In this document: positions 55,360 to 64,000 of the stretch, in pieces | Layout of the letters: each line of letters starts with the position of its first letter | Numbering within the stretch: position 1 is the stretch's first letter | NCBI RefSeq assembly: GCF_964199755.1 | Contig: NC_133896.1 | Span: forward strand, 91,248,215 to 91,312,214 | DNA: 64,000 bases | Origin: Larus michahellis | Taxonomy: Eukaryota > Chordata > Aves > Charadriiformes > Laridae | Direction: 5' to 3' | Made by a program: the position numbers and the translations under genes | Notes under the pieces: generated by a model | What the model saw: the letters and a program-made list of their open reading frames with translations, nothing else | Databases searched by the model: none | What the model was told of the DNA's origin: nothing

Positions 55360-57520
55360 GTGAGTCTCTTCTCTTGGTTTAGGGGAAAAAAAAAAAAAAA
55401 GCAGCTTTTGTCCGGCAAGCCCCGGGGCCGGCGCTGAGCGGGTCGGGGAGTGCGGGCTTGCTGCCGGGGAGGGCTGCTCGCCTCCTGCAAACTCTCTCGG
55501 GCTCTTTGGGATTGATTTACGGTCGTGGCTCCTATGTTTTTTGGTTTGTTTTGTGGTGGGGTTTTTTTTTTTGGGGGGGGGGGGGGGAGGGGGGTTTGGC
55601 CCTTCCGCAAAAGAGAGGTTGGCTCGTGTGTGCGTGTCTGGATGCGGGGATTTTTCTTCCCTGCCGGTGAAATGGAGGCAGCTAAACGCTCCCGCGTCGC
55701 TCCAGCGGTGGGGAAGAGGGGAGGGGGGTGTTGCCCGGTTTTCCTCGGGACAGGCTCTCTTTTGTGTGCGGACGGATGAGCCGGACACCTATGGAGCCTT
55801 TTTTTCCAGATGTGCTCGAGCGAGAGGAATGTGGGGCTCTTTGTGCGTGAAATTTGTTTAATTTATGAGCTTCTTGTCTCGCTGGGAGCGCCCTGAGAAA
55901 GTGAAGGCGCGAGTCTGGCAGAGTCGTAGAACTTCCGAACGTTTTAAATATGTTTGCATAGCTTTTTGCAGTTTTTCTCTCCCCCTCCCTCGCAGAGGCG
56001 AAGCCCAGCATATGTGGGAGAAGTTTGTAGCTCTGAATGTCCCCCCCTCCCCCAGCCCCGGTCGTTGCAGATCGTATAGCTGATAGGACTTTGCTCTCTT
56101 CGAAGCTTCATAACTTTGGGCCGGGCTGGGAGAACTTTCTGGAATTGGGTTTGTGTGAGAGGATGAAAGTAAGCGTGACTCCTAAACCTGTTTAATCTCT
56201 TCGCTTTATATGTTTAGGTATAGTTCTGCTTCTGCCCCCTCTCAGTTGGGAGGAAGCTGGCAAATAGGGGAAGTACGGATGCGGTGTGTCAGACTGCAGT
56301 GCAGGGCTGGCTTTTACTGGGGCTCCCAATGTGGCTGGAGTCAAACTGGTTTCTCCCAACAGAGGTGAAAAATAACACTCAGCTCTCCTTCTCCTTAGGT
56401 TCCTCCTCCTTTCGTTACCCCAGGAAAGGAGCTGAGCTTTTGAAAGTGCTGCCTTGTGGTCAAAGAACTGAAAGCTGTCTGAGGGCGTAACAGGTGTCAG
56501 ACCCACCATGGGACCTTCTGGGAGGTGACCCTGCTGCTGAGGGAGGTGTCCCTTGGTTCTGTCCTCCTACTTCTCCTTGCTCCCTGTTAGAGAGAAACAG
56601 TGAGGCAACTAAGTATCCTGACTGCATCCTTTGGGGACATCTTTCCTCATAGCTCCGTTTGAGTCATCTTAAATGCTGTTACAGCAGGCAGAAAAATCTC
56701 CCCTCAGGGAAAATGTGAGGACGTGAAGGAATTAAGATTAGGTCTGCTGGTGTGACACTCCCTCTCCAAGAGCTTTAACAAACGGTTGGCGCCACAGGAC
56801 ACACATAAGCTGTGTGTTTCTGGTGAGGCTTAGATGCTGCTGGCAACGCTGCAGGGCTGGGGGGTGATGACTCTGCGCAAGGCCAGCCTTTCTCAGCCTG
56901 TTTGGTCTGTGTGGAGCTGGACCAATAAACAGAAGTGAGGATGAGCAGGGGCAGCTGCTGGATGGAGACAGCTCTGAGCAGAAAGGGCCTTCAGTGCGAC
57001 ATAGTGTACTGGGAAATGGGCCACTCTGGGTTAAGGGAGGTGGCAGCTGCTGGTAGCAAAGCCAGCGCTTTTTTGTGAAGCGTGCGATGTCCCGAGACTG
57101 TCTCTGTGTTTACTAACCCCACTGTGGATCATGATCAGAAGTAATGTTGTCACGGTGGTGTTCTGCTCATAGCGCTGTCAGGTTCTGGTAGAACTACCAC
57201 CACATGGTTCGTTACACCGTAGTGAAGCAGTGGAGCACAAGGAGAAGTCTCTAAAGAAGGGCTAGAGGTCTTTTTAATATCTTCTGTAGCTCGCGGAGAG
57301 GCTGCAGACTGGAGGGAGCTGATCGGTCCCTTCCGACTTCCAAGCTTGTTGACCTCTACAGGTCCGAGAGACTGCGGACAGACCTTGCTAATTACTCTTC
57401 TGCCTTGGCCCTTTCCCATTCTGGATCATGTGGGAGATGCTCAGCACAGCTTTTTGGCTGCTGCTTACTGCTTGCAGCCTCTTCCTCCTTTTGAAAAGGC
57501 CAGAAGAGTTTATCAAGGTG

Positions 57521-57692
57521 CACAGAATTGTAGAATTGCCTAGGTTGGAAGGGACCTTTCAGATCATGGAGTCCAGCCATGGACCTAACACTGACAAAAC
57601 CCATCACTAAACCATGTTGCTAAGCACTATGGCTATCCATCTTTTAAATACCTCCAGGGATGATGATTCCACCACTTCCCTGGGTGGCCTGG
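57521..57692 (-). mobile_element. CR1 LINE 3' fragment
   Basis: The AGAATTGTAGAATTGCCTAG tail, then GGTTGGAAGGGACC and the antisense ORF2 end to about CCCTGGGTGGCCTGG. It is the same subfamily as 17301-17556, and lies in the ZYX 5' region between the two CpG-rich blocks. Confidence 0.92.
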
Positions 57693-58599
57693 CATGCGAC
57701 TGACCAGCCCTGCACAAAGGGATCAAAAAGTGCAGCAGCATGGACTTGACATTAGTCTGTGTTGTCACATGCTTGTCACCTGGAGAGGCTGTTACAGGTT
57801 ACTGTATCTTGCCGCACTACACCGAATGGTGGGAGCCCTTAGAAGGGGGCACGCAGGTCTTAACTGGCAGCCGTGGGTGGATTAAGGGTGGGCGGATGTT
57901 TGTGGCACCAGGGCTGTCTGCCCCAGCAGCTGTTATTGTCCCTGGGAGAGAGGCCGGCAGCGTGGAGGGGCACTGATTTGAACCTGCCAACTTGCAGCGC
58001 TGGCACAGGGCCCCCCCCCCCCGTGCTGGCGGAAGGGCTATTGTGCTGGGGTGTTAGGAGGGCTATAGGCACGCCAGGCTTTAGAAACAAAGCAAAGGCT
58101 TCGTGGCCAATTCTAGCACGGATGAGATTCCTGGCCTGGTTTGCAGGACGGAGGGTGTGTGTGTGTGGGGGGGTGATGCTAGAAGCGTGGCTCCCGCCCT
58201 GAGACCCGGGGCTCCTGAAACAGCCCGCTTGCTGTTGGGGGCTGTCCTCTGCCTGTTCGAGCCCGGTGGGTAGAAAGGCGGGAGGGGAGAGAGGGTTTGT
58301 ACGGTTAAGCGGGGTGCTTACCCTCGTCCCACCCCGCACCACCCAGCCCTGCGCAGGGCAGGACGGCGGCTGCACCGCCCGGGGGACGGAGAGGGGAGGA
58401 AGCCCCGGCTGCAGCCCCAAGGCACCGGGGTGGCGGCGGCCGGGGAAGCCATCGCTTCCCGGCGGGGGCGGAGCGGGCGCAGGCGGTGAGGCGGGAGCCG
58501 CCGGTCACCATCGAGCCGGGGAAGGCGGAGGTTGGAGGGGGGGGAAGCAGGAAGGAGAGAAAAGCGGAGGCGAGATCGGGAGAGCGGGGCGGGGCGGGG

Positions 58600-58695
58600 A
58601 TGCTCTGCCCGGGGGTGTGAGAGCGGGGAGCTCCCCACCCGCCCTGTTGTTGCGCCGCAGCTGCCTGCGCTCCCCCGGCCTGCCGGCGTCTGGAG
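58600..58695 (+). other. ZYX: candidate ZYX 5' non-coding exon 1b
   Basis: Only the 3' border (TGGAG|GTAAAGG) has sequence support. It is an alternative to the exon ending at 55359. Confidence 0.3.
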
Positions 58696-58711
58696 GTAAA
58701 GGATGGAGGGG

Positions 58712-58866
58712 CGGGGGGCGAAGGGGGACGTGGCTGGGGCTGTCACAGGCTGAGGTGTTGTGCCAGGGGTGGGGCGAAGGGGGACGTGACTGGGGCTGTC
58801 ACAGGCTGAGGTGTTGTGCCAGGGGTGGGGTGAAGGGGGACGTGGCTGGGGCTGTCACAGACTGAG
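58712..58866 (+). repeat. 56-bp minisatellite, about 2.7 copies
   Basis: The unit starting GAAGGGGGACGTGGCTGGGG recurs at 58720, 58776 and 58832 (period exactly 56), with very few substitutions between copies. It lies immediately downstream of candidate exon 1b. Confidence 0.9.
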
Positions 58867-59335
58867 GTCGAGAGGGACCGGGTGTCGCTGTGGGGTAGGA
58901 GGGGGAGAGGAAATGCCAATTCCGTGCTGGGAGAGCGGGTGTTGGGGGCACCCTCCGGCTTTAGGGTGCGTGGGGCTTGGTGCCCTCGGCGGAGAGCGCT
59001 CTCGTGTCGGTGGCCCGCTGCCGTTCCTGTCCAGCGTGCCTGCGCGCAGGGTTCTTGTGCGGCAAAGAGCTTGGTGTTCTCTGTCGCAATAACCCCTTCG
59101 CGGTCAGTGTCGTGCCGAGTTGAGATGCTGAAGTGTGATGGCTCATTCGAGCCGTCTGCTGTTTCGGTTCCTCCTTTTTCCTGGGCTGATCCTGGAAGTG
59201 CTCTGCTCTGGCACCTCAGCCTCTGGCCAGGCTTAAATTCCTGTATCCCTCTGTTTCACGTGTTCCTCTCTATTGATTTCCACTCTGGCCCAAGGCTGAA
59301 TTCATATAGGTTTCTTCTCTCTTCTCTCACGACAG

Positions 59336-59596
59336 GCGCTGAGAAGATGGCCTCCCCGGGTGCCCCAGGGACCCGCATGACATCCACCGTTAGTATCAAC
59401 ATTTCCACCCCTTCCTTCTACAACCCACAGAAGAAGTTTGCACCTGTGGTCGCCCCTAAACCCAAGGTGAACCCCTTCAAGGCTGGGGGTGCATCAGAGT
59501 CGTCACTGCCCCCGCCTCCTGCAGCTGGCGCCCAGCGTGCTCAGATAGGGAAGGTGGGGGAGATTCCACCAGCGTCCATGTCCCTGCTGGCAGAAG
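59336..59596 (+). CDS. ZYX: ZYX exon 2 (first coding exon)
   Basis: The acceptor is CTCTCACGACAG (AG 59334-59335). Eleven 5' UTR bases precede the ATG at 59347, whose context GAGAAGATGG (A at -3, G at +4) is strong. It encodes residues 1-83, beginning [20 protein letters not shown] and ending SMSLLAE, then G before donor GTAGGT (phase 1). Confidence 0.94.
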
Positions 59597-62500
59597 GTAG
59601 GTGAGGGCTGGCGTGGTAGATGCAAATACGCATTCCTAAATTCTCAGGGTGTGAGGTCTGTAACTGGGCTAAACATGAGAAGAGGGGTGTAACTGCTGGC
59701 AGTGATGGATACTCTTGCTGTAGAAACTGGCAGATTCCAGAATGAGATAAGGCGATTGAAAAGGAATCTCAAAATCCATAGTATCTCTGTTAGGAAAGGA
59801 GCCGGGAAGGCAGTCCTCCATTGCACTGATGCTGGAGGAATGTAATGGATTTTTCATAGTATTCCCGGAGCGCCTAATTGTGTAACTGCAGTCAGTTTCT
59901 GGCCAGCATGTCTGAGAGCAAATATGTTGCGGGGAAGTTGACCCTGATCGTGAGGAATCATGCTATTCTCCTCCTCCTTGATTTATCATGGCTCAAGCTG
60001 GCCATCTCTGACTGTAGAGGTCCTTGTGGACTCTGCAATTGCCATCTTTGCTGCTGAAGAGGGGGAGGGAGAAATAATTGCATGAAAAAATGGTGGAAGC
60101 TATCAAAAACAGGAAGTGAGACTTAAAGTTTGTATGGCTTGTGGAGTTTTATACTTTCTGCTAGTGGTTTGGGTTGGGTGTGTTTTCCTGTGTAGAGTGA
60201 CTTCTTGTTTTAGTGTCATTTTCTTTTTCTGTCTTTCTTTCTTTTATTTTTTTTTCCTGTTTCCTGTGGTGGTGGGATGGGTTTTTTTTTTTGTTTCGTT
60301 TTTTGTTGGTTGGTTGGTTTTGTGTCCTCTAAGAAGCAGCAGGTACCTGGTTGTGTGGCTCCCTAGTTGGAATTGATCAGCACGGGGCCGCTGTAAATGT
60401 CCCTAGGGACTTCTTGCTGATGCTTGGTGCTGCATATTACCCCAAGACTCTTATCAGGGTGCACCTCAGTCGGGACATGTGTGTTCAGATAATGACAACT
60501 GGTGTTTTAAGTTCTCTAGCATAGACTGTGCAACACTGGTTTCCTCGGTTAGCATGCTGAGTTAGTGGGCAGCCGATGGCAGGAAGGCTGGTCCTGTCCT
60601 CAGAGGGGACAGATTATTAAGTCATTTTTTCCAATTCTCAAGTCACAAGGGCCTCGGCATGTCGATGCTTCTGTCTCTTAAAATTGTACCAGTTGACTCT
60701 GGTGACCTTTTTCTCATGTCGTTGGCTGGAATCTTGTGTCTGTAATCCAAGGCCCCATGTTAGGCTTTATGACTTTCTGCTGTAGTTGTGTGAATTCGGG
60801 ATGTGTCTTAAACTGACTCAAATACGTTACCTGAAGTACAAAAGTAGATAGATGGATGTTAAAAATTATTTTACAACCTGTAGCGCCAGTGGAGGACTGG
60901 GTGTTGTTTTCTCCACTTCCACCTTCCTTATAAAGCTTATTGACTTGACAGAAGGATCAGCAAAAGAACCATTTGGCTTAAGCTGCTGTGTCACCATGGG
61001 GTGAGGGCTGCCAGCAAAACATCTGAAGTACAGATGAGCCACCAGAACTCAGACATGAGAGAAGGGCGTCTGATTTGATCCTTCTCTGATGCATCTCTTC
61101 AAAATCTCTCCCTTTCCTAGACGTTCCCCAAACAAATAGTAGTACAACAAAAAGCCATAGCAATTGGTTTCTTTGTCTTAAATGACAGGATGGCTAAGTT
61201 AGTATTGCTGTAGGAATACTATGTTTAGTATTGATCATTCTATACATGTGGTGTAGTAACTTTGTGGGGAACTTTTTTGCTTGTGTGAATAATTCATAAA
61301 GCAGGCTTTTAGTGCATGTGAAACGTTGTGACAGCAGATCAGGGCTTTGTTTCTGCAATATACTTTATCATTTCAATAAAGCAAAAGGCAAGCGGCTACA
61401 AACTTGATTCCCAAGCTGTAGTTTCAAAGGAAAAATACCAGCCTAGTATTACTGCCCCTCCAAGCAGAATTTCTGTGGCAGAAGAAGGCTTGGAAGAGGT
61501 GCTGCATGCCAGTGCAGTTTATGCATTCCACTGGCTAATAAGATTTTGGCTTTCATTTTCTGAAAGGCCAGTATCATCTCCCTTATGTTACAGATGAGAA
61601 GTCTTTATGAAGTCTGTTGACGACAGCTGGGTATAAAGATGAGACAATTCGATTACTGCTGTTAAAACTTGCACATGGTGTAGCAGGAGTGAAAAACATG
61701 ATCTTTCACCCTCCTGCTGGTCGGGGCTAGCTAGGAAGAGAGGTGGGTGTCCAGAAGAAGGGAAGTGGAAGTTATGCCTCCGTGTCTTCAGTGTTCTTTG
61801 CTGCTTGGATGATAAGAGGACAACTTCTCCCGTACGTGGTGAAGGGAAGAGGATTCACGTTTATTTGACTGTGTTGTAGTAGAAAATGTCTCTTTTTGCC
61901 TGTTCCATATCTTTGGCAAATGTGAATAGGTGGAAGCAATGGGGTTTTCTTCTGGGAGACTGGGGCACTCTGGTGCTTTTCAGCCTGTTTAAAAGGGTTC
62001 TGGGAGATTTCTCATGTACTAATCTGTATCGAGCATGAGGACATTTAAGCCTCTAACAGGAAAGTTGTTTTCCTCTCCCAGAAAAATCAAGCAGCTTCAA
62101 AGATTCCCCATACGCATAAGGGGTAGTTGGTCCAGCTTGCCTTTTTTTTCCCATGCTTGTTTCTTGTAGTGCTTACTTGCCAGCTGCGAGGTGCAAGCTT
62201 ATTTTCCTGTAACAATGCAGCCTCTTCAGGGTCCTGGGTTGTCCGCTGGCACTCCTTCTAATGCTGCCCTCTGTTCAGCAATCTGAGCCAGTTACTGGCA
62301 AGAGAAGCATATGCTGGGGACCAAAGAATGAGAGGAAGAGTGGGAAAGGGCATAGTAAGTCACGTTTCCCAATTATACAAGAACTGTCCCCAGTGACTAA
62401 TTGCAGTAGCTACTGAGGAAAGCTTACATGATGGCAAATAGCTTTGGACAAGGTAAAAGCCGGCCTGTGGAGTTTATTTGTCCTTGATGGGTGCTTGAGT

Positions 62501-63953
62501 TCCCTGGGTACTAAGGAACTACTTGCTGTAATACCTTCAAGACTCCTTCAGGAGTTTGTACTGGCTAAAAGTAAGAAATGATCCAAACTTGCTTTTATTC
62601 TCGTTCTTCCCCATAGAGCTGCCACCGCCACCTCCTCCCCCACCTGGAGAGGAGGCAAGTTTCTCCTCAAACTGTGCTTTTCCACCACCCCCACCACCCT
62701 TTGAAGAGCCTTTTCCACCAGCCCCAGAAGAAGTTTTTCCTTCTCCTCCTCCTCCCCCTCCTCCACCGATGTTTGATGAAGGGCCTGTGAACAAGGTACC
62801 TGCCCCACAGGTGAGTGAGGTCAAGGGAAGTAGAGTTTCTTGTGATGCTCTTGTGAGCTGGGATGGTTTCTCACCAGTCTCTGAACTCAGCAGCAGGAAG
62901 CCCTGAGATCTGGGAAAGCAGAAAATGCTACCACCCGATGGACCAGCGTAGGTTAGGGTCAACTTGGCTGGGCTGCATCTCTGCAGATGAAGGACCTGGG
63001 GTTCCTGGTGGACAGTGAGTTGAATGTGAGCCAGCAATGCACCCTTGTGGCAATAAAGGCCGACCACATGCTGGGCTGCATTCATGAGAGTGTGGTCAGC
63101 AGGACAAGAACAGTGATTGTTCCCCTCTCTTCGGTGCTAGTGAGGCTGCATCTTGGAGGACTCTTTCCAGTTGGACTGGAACTCCCCAGTATATTAACCC
63201 CAGAGGCATACTGAACTAGATGCGATCCAGCAAAGGCTCATAGCGATCATTGGGGGTTGGAGCATGTGATGCGAGAGCTGGGTTTGTTCAGCCTGCAGAA
63301 GAGGAGGCCAAGGCAGGGACCTAACTGCAGTCTGCAATGCCTAAAGCAGGGCTGGAGAGAAAACAGATTCTTCTTACTGGGGCACAAGAAGAGAACAAGA
63401 GACAATGGTCACGAGTTGCAGCAAGGGAAATTCCTGTTGGACAGAAGAAAAACCTGTTCCCCTGCAAGGGTGGCTCAACACTGGCATAGGTGCCTAGAGA
63501 GTCTGGGAAATCTGCGTCCTTGGGGATGTTCAGAAAGCACCTGGACAAGACGCTGAGCAACCTGGTCTAGCTTGGGAGTTGGCCCTGCGGTGAGCAGGGT
63601 GTTGGACTAGAGACCTCCAGATATCTTTTCCTGCCTAAATCTGTCTGAGCTTCTTTGGGCTGTGCATTTTCCCACAGTTTGTAGACCTTGGAGACTGTGT
63701 CCTGTTCATCCTCACCAACTTGCTGTCTACTCAAAGCAAGGAGCAGATCTGTACCACAGTCCAAAGTATCAAAATCTGCTATTGTAAGGGGATACACCCA
63801 GTTCTCTGGCTGTTCCTGTAACATGCTCTGCTCCCTCTTTCCTCATGGATGGTGGTATAGGTACGTGGCAAGATGAGCAGCATTGATCTTGAGATTGACT
63901 CACTGTCCGTAATGTTGGATGACATGGAGAAGAATGACCCCTTCAAATCACGG
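59347..63953 (+). CDS. ZYX: zyxin, N-terminal part (3' end beyond window)
   Basis: Exons 59336-59596 (ATG at 59347), 62617-62810 and 63861-63953 join in frame to 179 codons; the gene continues past the right edge. The protein matches chicken and human zyxin: residues 22-44 contain [20 protein letters not shown], the alpha-actinin-binding region; residues 105-134 carry the Ena/VASP EVH1-binding FPPPP repeats; and residues 153-179 match the [20 protein letters not shown] block of mammalian zyxin. The C-terminal LIM domains and nuclear-export region are not in this window. Zyxin sits at focal adhesions and stress fibres, recruits VASP and alpha-actinin for actin repair, and shuttles to the nucleus. 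It is divergent from FAM131B. Confidence 0.95.
59597..62616 (+). other. ZYX: ZYX intron 2
   Basis: 3.0 kb; contains T-rich runs near 60240-60310 and no recognisable CR1 copy or nested gene. Confidence 0.85.
62617..62810 (+). CDS. ZYX: ZYX exon 3 (proline-rich, EVH1-binding)
   Basis: The acceptor is CTTCCCCATAG; the first two bases AG complete a Glu codon. It encodes residues 85-148: P8 run, [12 protein letters not shown], then [20 protein letters not shown] and a second P8 run, ending NKVPAPQ before donor CAG|GTGAGT. FPPPP-type motifs start at residues 105, 116 (FPPAP) and 124 (FPSPPPP). A second in-frame donor, AAG|GTACCT at 62795/62796, would drop the last five codons. Confidence 0.93.
62811..63860 (+). 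other. ZYX: ZYX intron 3
   Basis: 1.05 kb, most of it a degenerate CR1 copy (listed separately). Confidence 0.85.
62976..63652 (+). mobile_element. old CR1 LINE, sense orientation, inside ZYX intron 3
   Basis: On the plus strand it reads [18 protein letters not shown] (CR1 ORF2: [15 protein letters not shown]), [13 protein letters not shown], then after frameshifts [14 protein letters not shown] and the HWHR block, to about GACTAGAGACCTCCAGATA. About 680 bp, 5' truncated, with the terminal ATTCTATG repeat not preserved. It ends 210 bp before exon 4. Confidence 0.92.
63861..63953 (+). CDS. ZYX: ZYX exon 4
   Basis: 93 nt, 31 codons, phase 0 at both ends; acceptor GGTGGTATAG, donor CGG|GTGAGC. 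It encodes [20 protein letters not shown] and then [11 protein letters not shown], clearly homologous to human zyxin [19 protein letters not shown]. Being symmetric it can be skipped in frame; the chicken zyxin sequence I recall seems to lack this block. Confidence 0.9.
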
Positions 63954-64000
63954 GTGAGCTCTCCAGAATGTTGCAGGTGGAAGGAGAGATGACTGGTTTG

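Larger units (their letters stand above)
54490..55900 (+). promoter_or_regulatory. ZYX: CpG-rich upstream promoter region of ZYX (candidate)
   Basis: GC/CpG-rich DNA with two consensus AP-1 sites (TGAGTCA 54591-54597; TGACTCA 54645-54651), a perfect SRF CArG box CCTTTTATGG (55064-55073) and a strong donor GAAG|GTGAGT at 55359/55360. Zyxin is a known MRTF/SRF-responsive actin-cytoskeleton gene, so the CArG box fits. The region also contains several homopolymers: G17 at 54570-54586, poly-T near 55099-55150, and a T-run followed by a G-run near 55561-55598. The implied first intron to 59336 would be about 4 kb. Confidence 0.55.
58200..59060 (+). promoter_or_regulatory. ZYX: second CpG-rich block, ZYX proximal promoter candidate
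   Basis: GC-rich DNA 0.3-1.1 kb upstream of coding exon 2, with GGGCGGGGCGGGG Sp1-type boxes near 58585-58600. A possible donor TGGAG|GTAAAG at 58695/58696 would end a non-coding first exon and give a short 640-bp intron. Which of the two blocks is the main promoter cannot be told from sequence alone. Confidence 0.5.

Noticed and set aside
54685..55788. 367-codon minus-strand frame in the distal ZYX CpG region
   Set aside because: Composed of Pro, Gly, Arg and poly-Lys read from homopolymers; no domain, no splice context.
62537..63085. 182-codon minus-strand frame over ZYX exon 3
   Set aside because: It is the antisense shadow of the proline-rich exon (poly-Gly) continued into the CR1 copy.

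Overview
This is vertebrate nuclear DNA, almost certainly from a bird. Two intron-containing genes can be read from conserved exons: FAM131B on the minus strand and the 5' part of zyxin (ZYX) on the plus strand. They are divergent neighbours, the order I know from human 7q34 (FAM131B, ZYX). The dispersed repeats are CR1 LINEs whose 3' ends carry the typical avian (ATTCTATG)n tail, plus one LTR-like block of avian ERV type. There is no bacterial or viral coding cassette, no tRNA or rRNA gene and no CRISPR array.

Layout. 1-7228: 3' flank of FAM131B, with a probable 3' UTR running down from 7228 and one small CR1 scrap. 7229-37078: FAM131B, seven coding exons that I could join in frame to 384 codons plus stop. 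A 28-nt coding part of exon 1 (MGCIGSRTV, a likely myristoylation/palmitoylation signal) lies in a CpG island and is separated from exon 2 by a 23.4-kb intron. That intron holds an LTR-like block (about 15.65-17.17 kb), a 5'-truncated CR1 that still encodes part of a reverse transcriptase (25.2-26.2 kb), two very old antisense LINE remnants (28.0-29.5 and 30.3-31.3 kb), and an unclassified C-rich block. About 36.5-38.4 kb: CpG island, the FAM131B promoter. 38.4-54.5 kb: intergenic, with CR1 fragments and one striking minus-strand candidate exon (44472-44691). 54.5-55.9 and 58.2-59.1 kb: two CpG-rich blocks, each with a possible ZYX 5' non-coding exon; the first has a perfect SRF CArG box and two AP-1 sites. 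59336-63953: ZYX coding exons 2-4; the LIM-domain part lies beyond the right edge.

How the genes relate. FAM131B is a poorly characterised, predicted membrane-anchored protein. Zyxin is a focal-adhesion and actin scaffold: the exons here encode the N-terminal alpha-actinin-binding region and the FPPPP motifs that recruit Ena/VASP proteins. Nothing suggests a joint function; they are conserved neighbours. Exon boundaries come from reading frames, splice consensus and recalled family sequences, not from transcripts.
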